Shown in pieces: positions 54,777 to 64,000 of a stretch of 64,000 nucleotides of DNA. The stretch's first letter is position 1. Each line of letters begins with the position of its first letter. This DNA is from Timema cristinae (taxonomy: Eukaryota > Arthropoda > Insecta > Phasmatodea > Timematidae): NCBI GenBank assembly GCA_039000515.1, contig JBCFYV010000100.1, positions 54,497,433-54,561,432 of the forward strand, read 5' to 3'. The notes under the pieces are model-generated. The model was not told the DNA's origin, did no database searches, and saw only the letters and a program-made list of their open reading frames with translations. The position numbers and the translations under genes are program-made.

Positions 54777-54890
54777 TATCTATGTATTCCTTGATGTTCT
54801 AGAATGTGACCTCCCCTTAATTTTCCCATCTATCCCTCTTCTGTGCTTTATAGTATATATACTGGCGTCCGTGCCAACAGAATTTACAAT
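54777..54890 (+). promoter_or_regulatory. Possible promoter: HSE-like palindrome and TATA box
   Basis: Just beyond the last unit of the 70-bp array, ATGTTCTAGAATGTG (54793-54807) has a TTCnnGAA pair and TATAGTATATATAC (54849-54862) a TATA-like element about 55 bp later. A + strand start near 54890 would be predicted; no obvious ORF follows. Confidence 0.25.
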
Positions 54891-55194
54891 TGGGCCTAAG
54901 TCGTAACTGAGATAGGATAAGCTCCGGCTTTCTTCTACTTAAAAATGTAAGGTCAAAATTCACTCTAGGCAAATTTAACTTTTTTTTATTGTAAGACGTT
55001 ACTAAAATTTCTTTTCGACCTATTTTTCCTAAGATTCAAAAATAATTTAGAAATAAATCGGACTGTTAGAAAATTACTTTATTGTTCTTTAGATGTCGCT
55101 TCGTTGCTAGGTGATGGCGTCTTATCGCCAGTTGAGTTATAATTAATCGATTGTATCGATAAGTATGTTTAATGGGGATCGATTTAGTGAATTG

Positions 55195-55365
55195 CTATAT
55201 TTAAATAATGTTCACGTGAACTATTAAATATTTGAATTTAGATTTATTATTGTTGTTTTGCAACAGGCCTGTACTGATGGGCAGATATTTAATATTTAAA
55301 TTTAGATTTTTTATTGTTGTTTTGCAACATGCCAGTCCTGATGGGCAAATATTTAATAATTAAAT
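55195..55365 (+). repeat. Two tandem units of about 75 bp
   Basis: ATTTAGATTTATTATTGTTG, TTTTGCAACAGGCCTGTACT, GATGGGCAGATATTTAATA is followed by a near copy (TTTTGCAACATGCCAGTCCT, GATGGGCAAATATTTAATA). Confidence 0.75.
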
Positions 55366-56156
55366 ACATATTATCTTGTCGTTATTTTTTGCATATAAGA
55401 AAGTGGACTTATAATTAACTACGTTTATCTAAAGTTTCTTGTTGTAATGCCGTCTGGCTATGTACATAACTTTTAATGAGTCTAATTTACATTTATACCT
55501 TCTATCAATATCTTATGTTAACGTTAAATTAAACTGATATATGTTTCACCTCAGACTCTTTAACTTTGGCTACAATTCGTTGTGGTATAATAATTTAATT
55601 TATATTTTTTAAATACATCTTCACTACAACAAAGTTAGCGTTGAATAGAACTGTTAAATATCTAATTGTGCGATTGCAAATAAATATCGACTTATCATGA
55701 CTTATACTAATATTTTCTATATATGCCTCTCCATACCCTAGGTATTAGATCTAATATATTTTTATTATTTTATTGTGAGCTGATAGGCAGGTTGCAGTAT
55801 CTCACTGCTTTCTAGAGGTAGACGGCCCCCTTTTGAATAACCCAGCAACAGGTTTGAATTGCGAGCTTCGGTATTGTAATGTTTTGGGTAAAACTTTCAA
55901 CGCCTTGAACTCCATAGCACTCACTTCTATTGTTGTCCCTTTTTTAGTATTACTATTTGTATTATTTGAGCATCCTCCCCTTGAGGATGGTTCATTATCA
56001 ATAAGCAAAAAATAAATCAGAATAATGTAAATTTAAATATTCAAGGCAGAATCTCTACTGGATAAATAAGTGATAAGGAAGTTCCTTAAATAACTCTCTG
56101 AGCTTAGCTTTTCTTTTATTGATAAAAAGTCGAATTCAACAAATCTAGAATTCGTG
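55366..56156. other. A+T-rich sequence; short opposed ORFs not supported
   Basis: Frames at 55802-56015 on both strands overlap each other. The minus one could be a further remnant of the element at 56157-56648, but I cannot show it. Confidence 0.3.
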
Positions 56157-56648
56157 CTATGGATAAGAGTTGTTGAGAGGGAGGGGGGGGGGGGGAAGTA
56201 AATTTGGATCACGAGAAGCACGAGAAGCACGAGAAGGGATATCAACACCTATATGATCAAGGGCAAATTTACAAGAAATTTTTCTATTGAAAGTATTAGA
56301 AACAAAATGGGCATCACAATAAAATCCACGCGAGAAAAGAGTTTGTAACCCTAAGAGGTTTCGAATGCTGTCATAGTCATAATAAATCCGGCTAGTAAAG
56401 AATTCTGTGTGTTCATATTCGGGCACATACACATGATACAGACAGAATTTTACTACATTGAATTTTTCAAATGAACTTTCGTGTGTTACTGGATTGAAAA
56501 CAAACATATTTGCTAAACTTTCTGATTTTTGGATTACCAAGTTCTTGGGTGTATCTTTTCGACAAACATATTTGTGTGAGCAAAGATTTTCTTCTACGCT
56601 TGTTTTTGTCAAAAACAAATACCGGATCTGACTGAATGTGGACACCAA
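56157..56648 (-). pseudogene. Decayed ORF of unknown, possibly selfish-element, origin
   Basis: A 163-codon minus frame with well-mixed residues and secondary-structure-like pattern, e.g. FNVVKFCLYHVYVPEYEH, RIYYDYDSIRNLLGLQTL and FSRGFYCDAHF…CKFALDHIGVD. The Cys/His spacing near the end looks like a zinc-finger unit that has lost some ligands. The frame then runs into a Ser/Arg repeat and a poly-G tract (56178-56195), giving a low-complexity end, so the reading is probably broken there. The organisation recalls zinc-binding regions of large self-synthesising DNA transposons such as Polinton/Maverick, but that is a weak resemblance from memory. Confidence 0.35.
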
Positions 56649-56817
56649 CCCGAGGCTAAAACTAATACAGCATTAGTAGTATTTTTGTCACTTCCATTCT
56701 ATCCACATTTAAAAAATACAACACACTATTTTTTCACAATACAATTCATTTATTAAAATTAATTTGCCCCTGATAGCCTTCGGAATTTTTAAGTATTTGT
56801 GTTTTTTGTTGTTTTTT

Positions 56818-57041
56818 AGCACCGCGTCTTACTACCCGTTCGGGTTATACGCTTATGTAGGTTACTAAATCGCTAATTGTTCTAGGGATAAGAAAGATTA
56901 TATTTAGATGAATTGTACCCACATTTGCATGTAGAGAGAGTGAAAACCCATTTTGAAAACCTTCTAACCTCGATATCTTCGTCAATCTGGTCTAACAAGA
57001 GATGTAGCGCCCTAGACTATGCTGCCACCGAAGCGGGTGGT
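56818..57041 (-). mobile_element. SINE-B copy
   Basis: GCACCGCGTCTTACTACCCG to CCACCGAAGCGGGT; the middle of the head is shortened. Confidence 0.85.
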
Positions 57042-57470
57042 ATTGGTGATACTTCAGATGACATGAGAAGTGGTATATTAAGAGTAATACGTTTAAACAA
57101 ACGAGTAAAACTGGTTTAAATAATTTCATGAGACTGGGCCTGAATAAAATTAATGTTATGTTTTGAAAAGTGGAGCTTTTATGCTTTTATTTTTTATTTA
57201 TGCATTACATAAAATAAATATTAATATTCAAGCTTGTTGTAAAAATGACAAGTTTTTCGCGTACACCAACCTCTTTATCAGGGAGACGGGGGGGGGGCTG
57301 GATATATCAACACGCAAAAACAGTCCAAGTTCATCAAATATGTGACAACTATTTCGCGTGTGACATATCTTTCATTTCTTTTTTATTAAGAACAAAAAAT
57401 ATTGTGCAGTTAAGATAAAAAAATATTAATTCAGGACAAGAAGCGACCAAGAGCCACCCTCTTACTAGTT
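57042..57470. other. A+T-rich sequence, G tract at 57289
   Basis: Nothing recognised. Confidence 0.4.
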
Positions 57471-58110
57471 GCGGGTGTCTTTTTAACAGAAAAGAAAGGT
57501 CAGAGAGAGAGAGAGAGACTCGAAGATAAAAAATAAAACAAGAAAGAGAAACGAAAGAGAGGGGAAGGGGGGGGGGGAATAGACGCTCGCCAAGCGTTGG
57601 AGGATAGCTTCTCTCTTTTCCTTGGACAGTTCGACAACACCACGGAAGAGGAATGAATAATTTTTTTTAGCGCGCTTTTATTCTTTTATCTTAAATGTTG
57701 TCTGACCTTCGTGTGTGTTTTGTTTGTTTGTTTTTCTCGATTATTATATCGCGTAACACAATCACCACGCGAGATTTCTGATCTCACATAACGTCACTCC
57801 TATCCGTGTGAAAAAAAAAAGTCACGGATAATATGAACTTGAAACGAGAGAGTGAAAAGATAAGTTTCAAACTGTAGCAAAGACTTGTTTGTTGTCTCCA
57901 CCGTCTCTTGACGGGCGTGCGTGCGTGCGTGTGTGTGTCTCGGAGGATCGCTTCGCCAGCTGATGCGCTTTTGTTTCGTTAGGGGAAAAGGTGGTCAGAG
58001 GAGAAGGGAAGTTTGTTGTCTGCAGGTGTCGCACAGGATGATGGTATTTCAGTTGTCAAGGTGACGAAAGACCGTTGATTGTTTGGAATGATGTTTTTCT
58101 CGAGTGAAGT
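57471..58110. other. Purine-rich, (GT)n and G+C-richer unique block
   Basis: Contains GAGAGAGAGAGA (57502), G10 (57568), a TAACGTCAC CRE-like word (57788), GTGCGTGCGTGCGTGTGTGT (57919) and a CpG-bearing stretch (57940-57975). Such a mix is common in promoter or 5' UTR regions, but no exon or start could be assigned. Confidence 0.25.
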
Positions 58111-58819
58111 GAAGCTAGAGCTTTCAAAGTTTGTCAGTAGATAGAAGAAAATATCCGTGCCAATATAACCTTTAAAAAAAAGCCAAAATTTAACAAGTGT
58201 TTTATGTGCGGGAAGAAGAAAAAAATTATCTTAAACTCGTTATTATTATTTTTTATTTAAGGTTTTAAAAACGACCTAGCGTTGAAGTCACCAACATTAA
58301 AAAGTGCCGAATCTTACCCATTAAAAAAATATATCTTTCGGAAAGTATGGCCTTTATGAGTGTATTTGAATTTAAAACTAAGCAAAATGTGTTCGAAAAT
58401 GGAACTTGTTTGAAAACCTTGAGCTCGGGTGAGGGGTATACAAAGATGTGACGTGAAACGATTGGGGGGGTGGTCAACATGTTTTTTAAGTGACGCATTT
58501 GTTAACTTATCTTGATCCTCGGGAGTGCTTACCAACATAAACATTGTTTGTTCTTGTTTATCGATGAAGAGATGTGACTCTTTTTTGGTTGTGTGTATGT
58601 GTTGAGAGAGGTGTGTGTTTTTTACCCCTCCATCATACGGCATCATTGGTGGGAGGATGATAATTACCTTTCGATGTATTACAAGAGATCATTCAGGAGT
58701 ATTCTACTAATTAACAAGGTAAATTTGCTCACTTTTTAACCTGCTTAAATTGTTTTTGTTTAGATTTTTTTATTTTCAATGCAATCCCTGAGGGGCAAGA
58801 TAGGGCAATTATTAACCTA
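58111..58819. other. No supported gene
   Basis: Overlapping minus ORFs (58265-58646) share sequence in two frames and lack splice or start support. Confidence 0.35.
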
Positions 58820-59077
58820 AGACCTACTCCGGTGGCGCATGGCCTAATGAATCACTCTCGCAACAGACTGGAGTACCGATGACAAGGAGATCGGGGTTCG
58901 AATCTCAGTCGGGTATACTGAGGGTGGTTTTCCCTAATTAGTTTTCCACTCTCCCTCCACGCAGATTCGGGTATACATCCTTTAAATTCAACCTTCCTAA
59001 TTCCTATCAAATTAGGCATAACTAGTAGGCCTACAAAAGTATGTAACTCAAGACGGGTTGTAAGACACGGCGCTAAA
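58820..59077 (+). mobile_element. SINE-B copy
   Basis: CCTACTCCGGTGGCGCATGG to AAGACACGGCGCTAAAAT; perfect B box (GGTTCGAATCT). Confidence 0.9.
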
Positions 59078-59116
59078 ATAAAGTTTCGATGTGTTTAGGA
59101 CGTACACGTTTTTAAA

Positions 59117-59152
59117 CACCCCGTCTCACAACCCGTTTGTACTAATTACACT
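59117..59152 (-). mobile_element. SINE-B tail fragment
   Basis: CACCCCGTCTCACAACCCGT and ACTAATTACACTA. Its end runs directly into the 72-bp repeat, whose unit also contains ATTACACTATGG. Confidence 0.6.
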
Positions 59153-59550
59153 ATGGCATCTCATAAGCTGCACCATAGTGGAACCAAGCAAAGTAGTAAT
59201 CTTTCCTTGACAGATTACACTATGGTCCTATCTTATAAGCTACACCATAGTGGAACCAAGCAAGGTAGTAGTCTTACCTTGACTGTTAACACCATGACCC
59301 TATCTTATAAGCTGCACAATGGTGGAACCAAGCAAGGTAGTAGTCTTACCTTGACTGATTACACTATGGTCCTATCTTATAAGCTGCACAATGGTGGAAC
59401 CAAGCAAGGTAGTAGTCTTACCTTGACTGATTACACTATGGTCCTATCTTATAAGCTGCACAATGGTGGAACCAAGCAAAGTAGTAGTCTTACCTTGACT
59501 GTTAACACCATGACCCTATCTTATAAGCTGCACAATGGTGGAACCAAGCC
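59153..59550 (+). repeat. 72-bp minisatellite, 6 units
   Basis: Unit: GATTACACTATGGTCCTATC, TTATAAGCTGCACAATGGTG, GAACCAAGCAAGGTAGTAGT, CTTACCTTGACT. Confidence 0.9.
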
Positions 59551-59710
59551 GAACCTCGCCTCTGTTCATTCGGAAGGACACTTTAAATTACCAATTGATG
59601 AAAACGTTCAATGTGAACTTCTTGTATCGTCCTCCAACAAAGAAATAGAAAACGAGTTCCACGACTTGTCGTGTGAGATGTTGCTGGCCTCATGCCTATT
59701 TGGTGCTTAA
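59153..59710 (+). CDS. ORF of 185 codons with six 24-residue repeats; uncertain
   Basis: The first two thirds are six tandem 72-bp units (…SYKLHNGGTKQGSSLTLT…), with the linker alternating between DYTMVL and VNTMTL. The last 55 residues are unique and acidic (SEGHFKLPIDENVQCELLVS, NKEIENEFHDLSCEMLLASC). An AATAAA lies at about 59750. The reading frame is kept over all units, which differ mostly by substitutions. Against it: the ATG sits at the end of a SINE-B tail fragment, and no signal peptide, domain or homologue is recognised. It could be a young coding minisatellite or a chance frame. In the latter case the feature is simply a 72-bp x 6 repeat. Confidence 0.3.
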   Translation: MASHKLHHSGTKQSSNLSLTDYTMVLSYKLHHSGTKQGSSLTLTVNTMTLSYKLHNGGTKQGSSLTLTDYTMVLSYKLHNGGTKQGSSLTLTDYTMVLSYKLHNGGTKQSSSLTLTVNTMTLSYKLHNGGTKPNLASVHSEGHFKLPIDENVQCELLVSSSNKEIENEFHDLSCEMLLASCLFGA

Positions 59711-59874
59711 ATTGCGATAAGGCACCGATTTTTAATGGTGTAGGATTCACAATAAACGCCTTTATCTCCTTTAATAAGATTATTTTGGGTTTGAAAATAT
59801 ATAGGTGGTAAAAAACCTTCTTAAAATAATAAAATAAGTTAAGAGGTTTTCGGGATTAATGTTAATGAATTATT

Positions 59875-60512
59875 ATTTTTATTATTACCTCGTCTTACAT
59901 GGTGTCTACTCAACTTGACCAATGAAATCCCCGCCCTTTTCCCTGATCATTTCCTAAAATTACAGACTAAAAAAAGTATATCATATTCTTCTAACTCGCC
60001 CCTCCCCTCTCGTTTTTCTATTAATCTCTTTTATAAATAATAAAAAGTTGTAAAATATGAATAATTTTTAAAAATTTGTATTAAAATTGTTTACTAGGAA
60101 TTAAAAATATATTACACAGTTACAAACAAAAAATGACATTATAATTTACTGATTTAATGATTATTGTATATCATTTTCCCGGATTTTTATTGTGATTTAC
60201 CTAATTCCCGGCTAATTCCCGTTTTCCCTGATTTTCCCGGATGGTAGACACCCTGGTCTTACTACCCGTTCGGGTTATACGCACTTACGCTAATGTGTAA
60301 TGGTAGGGTGATTGTGAGATGAAATGAAGGACCTACAGTTTAACGTGGGATCCGAACCACGGTGGAGGCCTGGCTTTCCCCACATTCACAATATGTCTTG
60401 TCAGAGGTAAAGGAAGGGTTTGGAAATCAGATAAATCTGTGCCGGGATCGAGGATTGAACCCTAGCTGCCAGCATAGAAGTCTGACACATTACCCCTAGA
60501 CCACCAGGTCAC
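59875..60512 (-). mobile_element. SINE-A copy split by a hAT-like MITE
   Basis: The ATT tract and the start of the reverse tail (CTCGTCTTAC, to about 59897) are separated from the rest (GTCTTACTACCCGTTCGGGT, from 60257) by the MITE; GTCTTA occurs on both sides. The remainder is a complete SINE-A ending CCAGGTCACC. Confidence 0.9.
59897..60256 (+). mobile_element. MITE-3 (hAT-like) inside a SINE-A
   Basis: Left end CATGGTGTCTACTCAACTTG, right end CCCGGATGGTAGACACCCTG, interior with AATTCCCGG phrases. GTCTTA(C) at both borders is the target duplication. Confidence 0.85.
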
Positions 60513-60539
60513 CAATGTCATGAATTAAGTTTGTCGGTA

Positions 60540-60685
60540 ATGAAGTAGACTATGTGGGGGAAAGGACCGCATGATAAGGCCAATAAAGCGTTGGGAGGTG
60601 CAGATTACATTAAGTATGCAAGTGAGAGGAGAAGAATGAAAGTGACTAAAGGAGGAAGAATAGCGTAAGGATAGAGAAAGCTGGA
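60540..60685 (+). pseudogene. LINE 3' terminus (second copy)
   Basis: GACCGCATGATAAGGCCAAT, AAGTGAGAGGAGAAGAATGA parallel the sequence at 5810-5890. It encodes the end of the same LINE ORF type. Confidence 0.5.
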
Positions 60686-61626
60686 GGTATTTTATTAAAT
60701 CGACCTGGTCATAGGATCACCTGTTTTCCTTTAACTACAAATAATTACAGTACATATATCACGTGCTACACATCAGTTAAATAAATGAAAATTTGACTAA
60801 ACTCATTCAAGTGTAATTCAAAATTAGTTAAAATACTGTACCCCTGTATTCTCGCGGTTAATCGGAATTTTCGCCAATCCGAACAAGTTTATGAATCAAT
60901 TAGTTCGGATTAACAAGATTCTAGTATACAGGGTGCCTACAACACGAGCGCGCAGACAAAAATACACCCCCTCTCCCCCATCTTGGAGCGACTGAGGGGA
61001 AGAAATAAGCAAAAGATGGGGGCATGCGAGACCTCTAAGGGTGGCCTTGAAAATATTTAATTATCTTACAACATTAGCTATAATGATCGATAAAGATTAT
61101 TTTGGCTACACTACTCGAATATAATTTGAATGTACTTGATATGTATTCGCGAATTTAGAAGACTCAAAATATCGACTTTTAATGACGATGCACGAATCAA
61201 GGACATCATTTTGGGTTTTTCAAATGTGGGAGTGGGGGCAGATTAGTCCCCCCATCTATTGGGGGTGTGACGGCACCCTCTTTCTTGAGAGAAAATTTCA
61301 GGAATTAAACCTTGTATGAGGGAATTTTAGAGAATATGCACATCATTTTTAGCTAATTATATTAGTTTCAAGTGCCAATTTTCGTAAAAACAAAAAAAAA
61401 GTTTCTTAAAAAATTAGCAAACAAATAAAATGTAGTTTAAAATGAACCCCTTGAAAATAAACATATTTTTCAAAAATTTACTGAACGGAACAAAATGAAA
61501 AGAAAGCTTTTGAAGCGGATAATGGGAGGAAATATATATTTTATCATTTTTTTCTATCTCTGTTAACTTCGGATAATGATGATTCTAAATTGTAAATTGC
61601 AGTCAAACTCCAAATACACAATTTTC
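60686..61626. other. No recognised feature
   Basis: A+T-rich; no family repeat or coding signal. Confidence 0.4.
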
Positions 61627-61635
61627 TATGTCGTT

Positions 61636-61919
61636 AGGTGACCTGGTGGTCTAGGGGTAAGGTGTCAGACTTCTATGCTGGCGGCCGGGGTTCAATCCTC
61701 GGTCCCGGCAAAGATTTATCTGACTACCAAACTCTTCCTTCACCTCTGACAAGACATCTTGTTAATGTGAGGAATGCCAGGTCTCCACCGTGGTTCGGAT
61801 TCCACGTTAAACTGTAGGTCCTTCATTTCATCTCACAATCACCCTACCATTACACATTAGCGTAAGTGCGTATAACCCGAACGGGTAGTAAGACGCGGTG
61901 CTTATAATAATAATAATAT
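61636..61919 (+). mobile_element. SINE-A copy (sense) with target duplication
   Basis: Flanked by TATGTCGTT (61627-61635 and 61920-61928). Perfect A box (TGGTCTAGGGG) and B box (GGTTCAATCCT) in sense orientation, full tail and TAA end. A good reference copy for the family. Confidence 0.97.
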
Positions 61920-61928
61920 TATGTCGTT

Positions 61929-62426
61929 GACATTATTGATTTTATAACGCGTCAAAACGCTTCGACGAGAATCCAGACGGTTCGCCAAACACTAACTTTG
62001 ATGATAAAAGTAAATAGTCAAGATTAGGTCGTTGAAAAGGTTCGAACTGGTGGTTCATCGACTGAGCAAACACTTACTTCGTGTGATTGACATGCAAGCC
62101 GTGTCATATGGGAGGACGTTGGTTGTAATCTGGCCACGATGTAAGAGATGTATAGTCGTTGCCGACAAGTTATAGAGCTTGTATGGACTTTCTTTTTTAA
62201 AAAAAAGCACTGGATTTTTAAATCATTCCAAGAATAAAGAGATGAAAATTTTCGATAAAAATCACAGATCTTTGAATCCCAGGGGAAGGGGGTGTATTAT
62301 TATATTGAAACAAGTATTGATAAGTTATAAAAATAAACTACAGCAGAACAGACATTGTTAGCTGTTTTCAAAAATAACATTATTTGTGGTTGTTTTATAG
62401 AATCCTATTTTAACGACGGTTGTTGG
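61929..62426. other. No recognised feature
   Basis: Unique, A+T-rich. Confidence 0.4.
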
Positions 62427-62818
62427 TTAAGGCGGAGTGCTAGTGAGCGCGAGTTTGTGCTATAAAAACTGCAAAATTAATGCACTAAACATTTTTTGGC
62501 CAAAATAAATCAAATATTTCTTCTATAGAAACATAGAGTTTATTTTCTGCACATGACTAATCTCAACAGTTGTTGAATATCTGTCATGAGCATGTCGGCA
62601 TTTGGTGACAAACTTTTCTCTCTATTTAAAAAGTTGTCACCAAATGCCGACATGCTCATGACAGATATTCAACAACTGTTGAGATTAGCATGTGCAGAAA
62701 ACTAAACTCTATGATTCTATAGAAGAAATATTTGATTTATTTTGGCCAAAAGATGTTTGTGCTATAAAAACTGCAAAATTAATGCACTAAACTCAAGCTC
62801 ACTAGCACTCCGCCTTAA
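62427..62818. mobile_element. MITE-2, near-perfect palindrome of about 390 bp
   Basis: Starts TTAAGGCGGAGTGCTAGTGA and ends TCACTAGCACTCCGCCTTAA. The arms pair almost without mismatch to a loop near 62620 (TTTTCTCTCTATTTAAAAAG). The TTAA at both ends could be a piggyBac-type target duplication or part of the arm. One 29-bp block in the left arm is inverted. Confidence 0.95.
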
Positions 62819-63224
62819 GGAAGTTGCTTATATGTGACTCACGGATAAGATCTCCCATGATAGTGAATTTACGTTTTACTTAAGCGAGTTTAAGAAACAT
62901 AACGTTGAAATAAAAAAAATCTTAAATAATTCTAAAAATAGTTCTACAGAATATTATTTTTTATCTTTTCAAGTGGGTAAGTCGTTAGGAGGTCTATATT
63001 ATACAGCCCAAGAGTTTACAAAACTAGTCTCGTTAGCAGATGAGATAACAGGACAGTACATATGATCCCCAAGACAGTCTGTTCATCAGAACAGTGATGT
63101 CGAGCAAATGTTCTATCTCATAATGACCATTCCTGTGCTAGAGGACCTTGGTTCATTCCCAGTCACCCTAGAAAACAGATTAGTGTACAGTAGAACAGAC
63201 CGCTTAAAAATACAAACATATACT
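62819..63224. other. No recognised feature
   Basis: Unique, A+T-rich. Confidence 0.4.
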
Positions 63225-63590
63225 TTTTTTTTGCAGTCAATATTGATAGCATTTTATTTGATAATAATTATTATTATTGGCACCGCGTCTTACTACCCGT
63301 TCGGGTTATACGCACTTACGCTAATGTGTAATGGTAGGTTGATTGCGAGATGAAATGAAGGACCTACAGTTATAACGGAGAAACCGAACCACGGTGGAGG
63401 CCTGGCATTCCCCACATTCACAAGTTGTGATTAATACACGTCTTGTCAGAGGTGAAGGAAGGGTTTGGAATCAGATAAATCTGTGCCGGGACCGAGCATT
63501 GAACCCGATCCCCACACAGAAGTCTGACACCTTACCCCCTAGTCTACCAGGCCACCTATTTGATAATTAAAATACTATACTACTCCATGG
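63225..63590 (+). mobile_element. MITE-5 fragment interrupted by a SINE-A
   Basis: GCAGTCAATATTGATAGCAT and TTTATTTGATAA start a family copy that is cut by the SINE and resumes with TATTTGATAATTAAAATACT. Confidence 0.6.
63266..63556 (-). mobile_element. SINE-A copy with target duplication
   Basis: Flanked by TATTTGATAAT (63255-63265 and 63557-63567). The head is slightly altered (GACCGAGCATTGAACCCGAT). Confidence 0.95.
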
Positions 63591-63654
63591 CGCCATATCC
63601 CAGTCGAGCCATACCGAACTGTGCTGGCCTGGGGAGATTGTAGTTTATGCTAAA

Positions 63655-64000
63655 GTTATGTAGTTTTTATTGGTATTTGTAATGATGTATACAAAGTTTT
63701 CTAAAATTAATCTTTTAATCTTATTCTTAGGGGTTGTACTTGTATCAAATACAATTTAGCTTACATCAAAACTTTTTTGTTTCCAAAATAAATCAAATAT
63801 TTCTCCAGTAGAAACCTAGAGTTTAGTTTTCTAGACCTGCTAATAGCAACAGATCTTGAATATCTGTCGAGGATGTCTTGGAATTTTATATTCAACGACT
63901 GTTGATATCACCGTGTGAAGAAAATTAAACTCTAGGTTTCTACTGGAGCAATATTTGAGTTGTTTTAGACAAATATTATCTACTGTCATAAAAACTGTAA
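63655..64000. mobile_element. MITE-2 copy, diverged, cut by the window end
   Basis: CCAAAATAAATCAAATATTT, GTAGAAACCTAGAGTTTAGT, and the complement AAACTCTAGGTTTCTACTGG at 63928, ending ATAAAAACTGTAA at the edge. The left part has foreign sequence at about 63680-63770. Confidence 0.7.

Noticed and set aside
57163..57345. Short ORFs in A+T-rich sequence (also 396, 17732, 22192, 24641, 41719, 62179)
   Set aside because: Lengths of 60-80 codons are expected by chance; composition follows the local base content.
61636..61710. Functional tRNA genes
   Set aside because: The A and B boxes belong to SINE heads. No stretch folds into a complete tRNA with a paired acceptor stem that I could verify.
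62427..62818. MicroRNA precursor
   Set aside because: The hairpin is far too long and matches a MITE family with two more copies in the window.

Overview
This is a window of animal nuclear DNA. It is A+T-rich, has large gene-poor stretches, spliced coding pieces with GT/AG borders, many tRNA-derived SINEs, MITEs, LINE tails and long minisatellites. There are no bacterial operons, ribosome-binding sites or CRISPR arrays. The organism is most likely an insect. Translations of the commonest SINE (for example the residues [15 protein letters not shown]) match, from memory and not from a search, hypothetical proteins that I associate with Timema stick-insect assemblies. That assignment is an inference.

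Coding content is sparse. The best-supported gene is on the + strand: exons at 931-1259, 14373-14578 and 14630-14692 join in a continuous reading frame across a 13.1-kb and a 51-bp intron, and a possible fourth exon at 49668-49768 fits in phase. The joined product (about 200 residues, 233 with exon 4) is Ser/Pro/Arg-rich and I do not recognise it. If exon 4 belongs, a 35-kb intron fills most of the window. Weaker coding candidates are a minus-strand terminal exon (12683-12834), an open segment near 30.8-31.1 kb, a repeat-bearing ORF at 59153-59710 and a decayed ORF at 56157-56648.

The rest is repeats. Two tRNA-derived SINE families, here called SINE-A (tRNA-Glu/Asp-like head) and SINE-B (tRNA-Leu-like head), have unrelated heads and bodies but the same 3' tail and a (TAA)n end. 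SINE-A copies often keep 9-12 bp target-site duplications and lie mostly on the minus strand. SINE-B copies are older and often sit as adjacent inverted pairs. Minor families are SINE-C (tRNA-Lys-like), D, E and F. MITEs include Tc1/mariner-like, hAT-like and Harbinger-like elements and a near-perfect 390-bp palindrome.

There are seven sizeable tandem arrays: 62 bp x about 21 (4.5 kb, derived from the 3' end of a LINE reverse-transcriptase ORF), 61 bp x 13 (17.9 kb), 68 bp x 8 and 68 bp x 14 (25.5 and 44.8 kb, the same unit at two loci), 18 bp x 39 (37.1 kb), 70 bp x 22 (53.2 kb) and 72 bp x 6 (59.2 kb). Most of the longest ORFs in the window are translations of these arrays and not genes. 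The points most worth a second look are the LINE-derived minisatellite, the twin-locus 68-bp array with matching ends, a 46-bp tail-only SINE insertion with a perfect target duplication, the palindrome with one flipped internal block, the 70-bp array with heat-shock-element-like motifs, and the unrecognised spliced gene.
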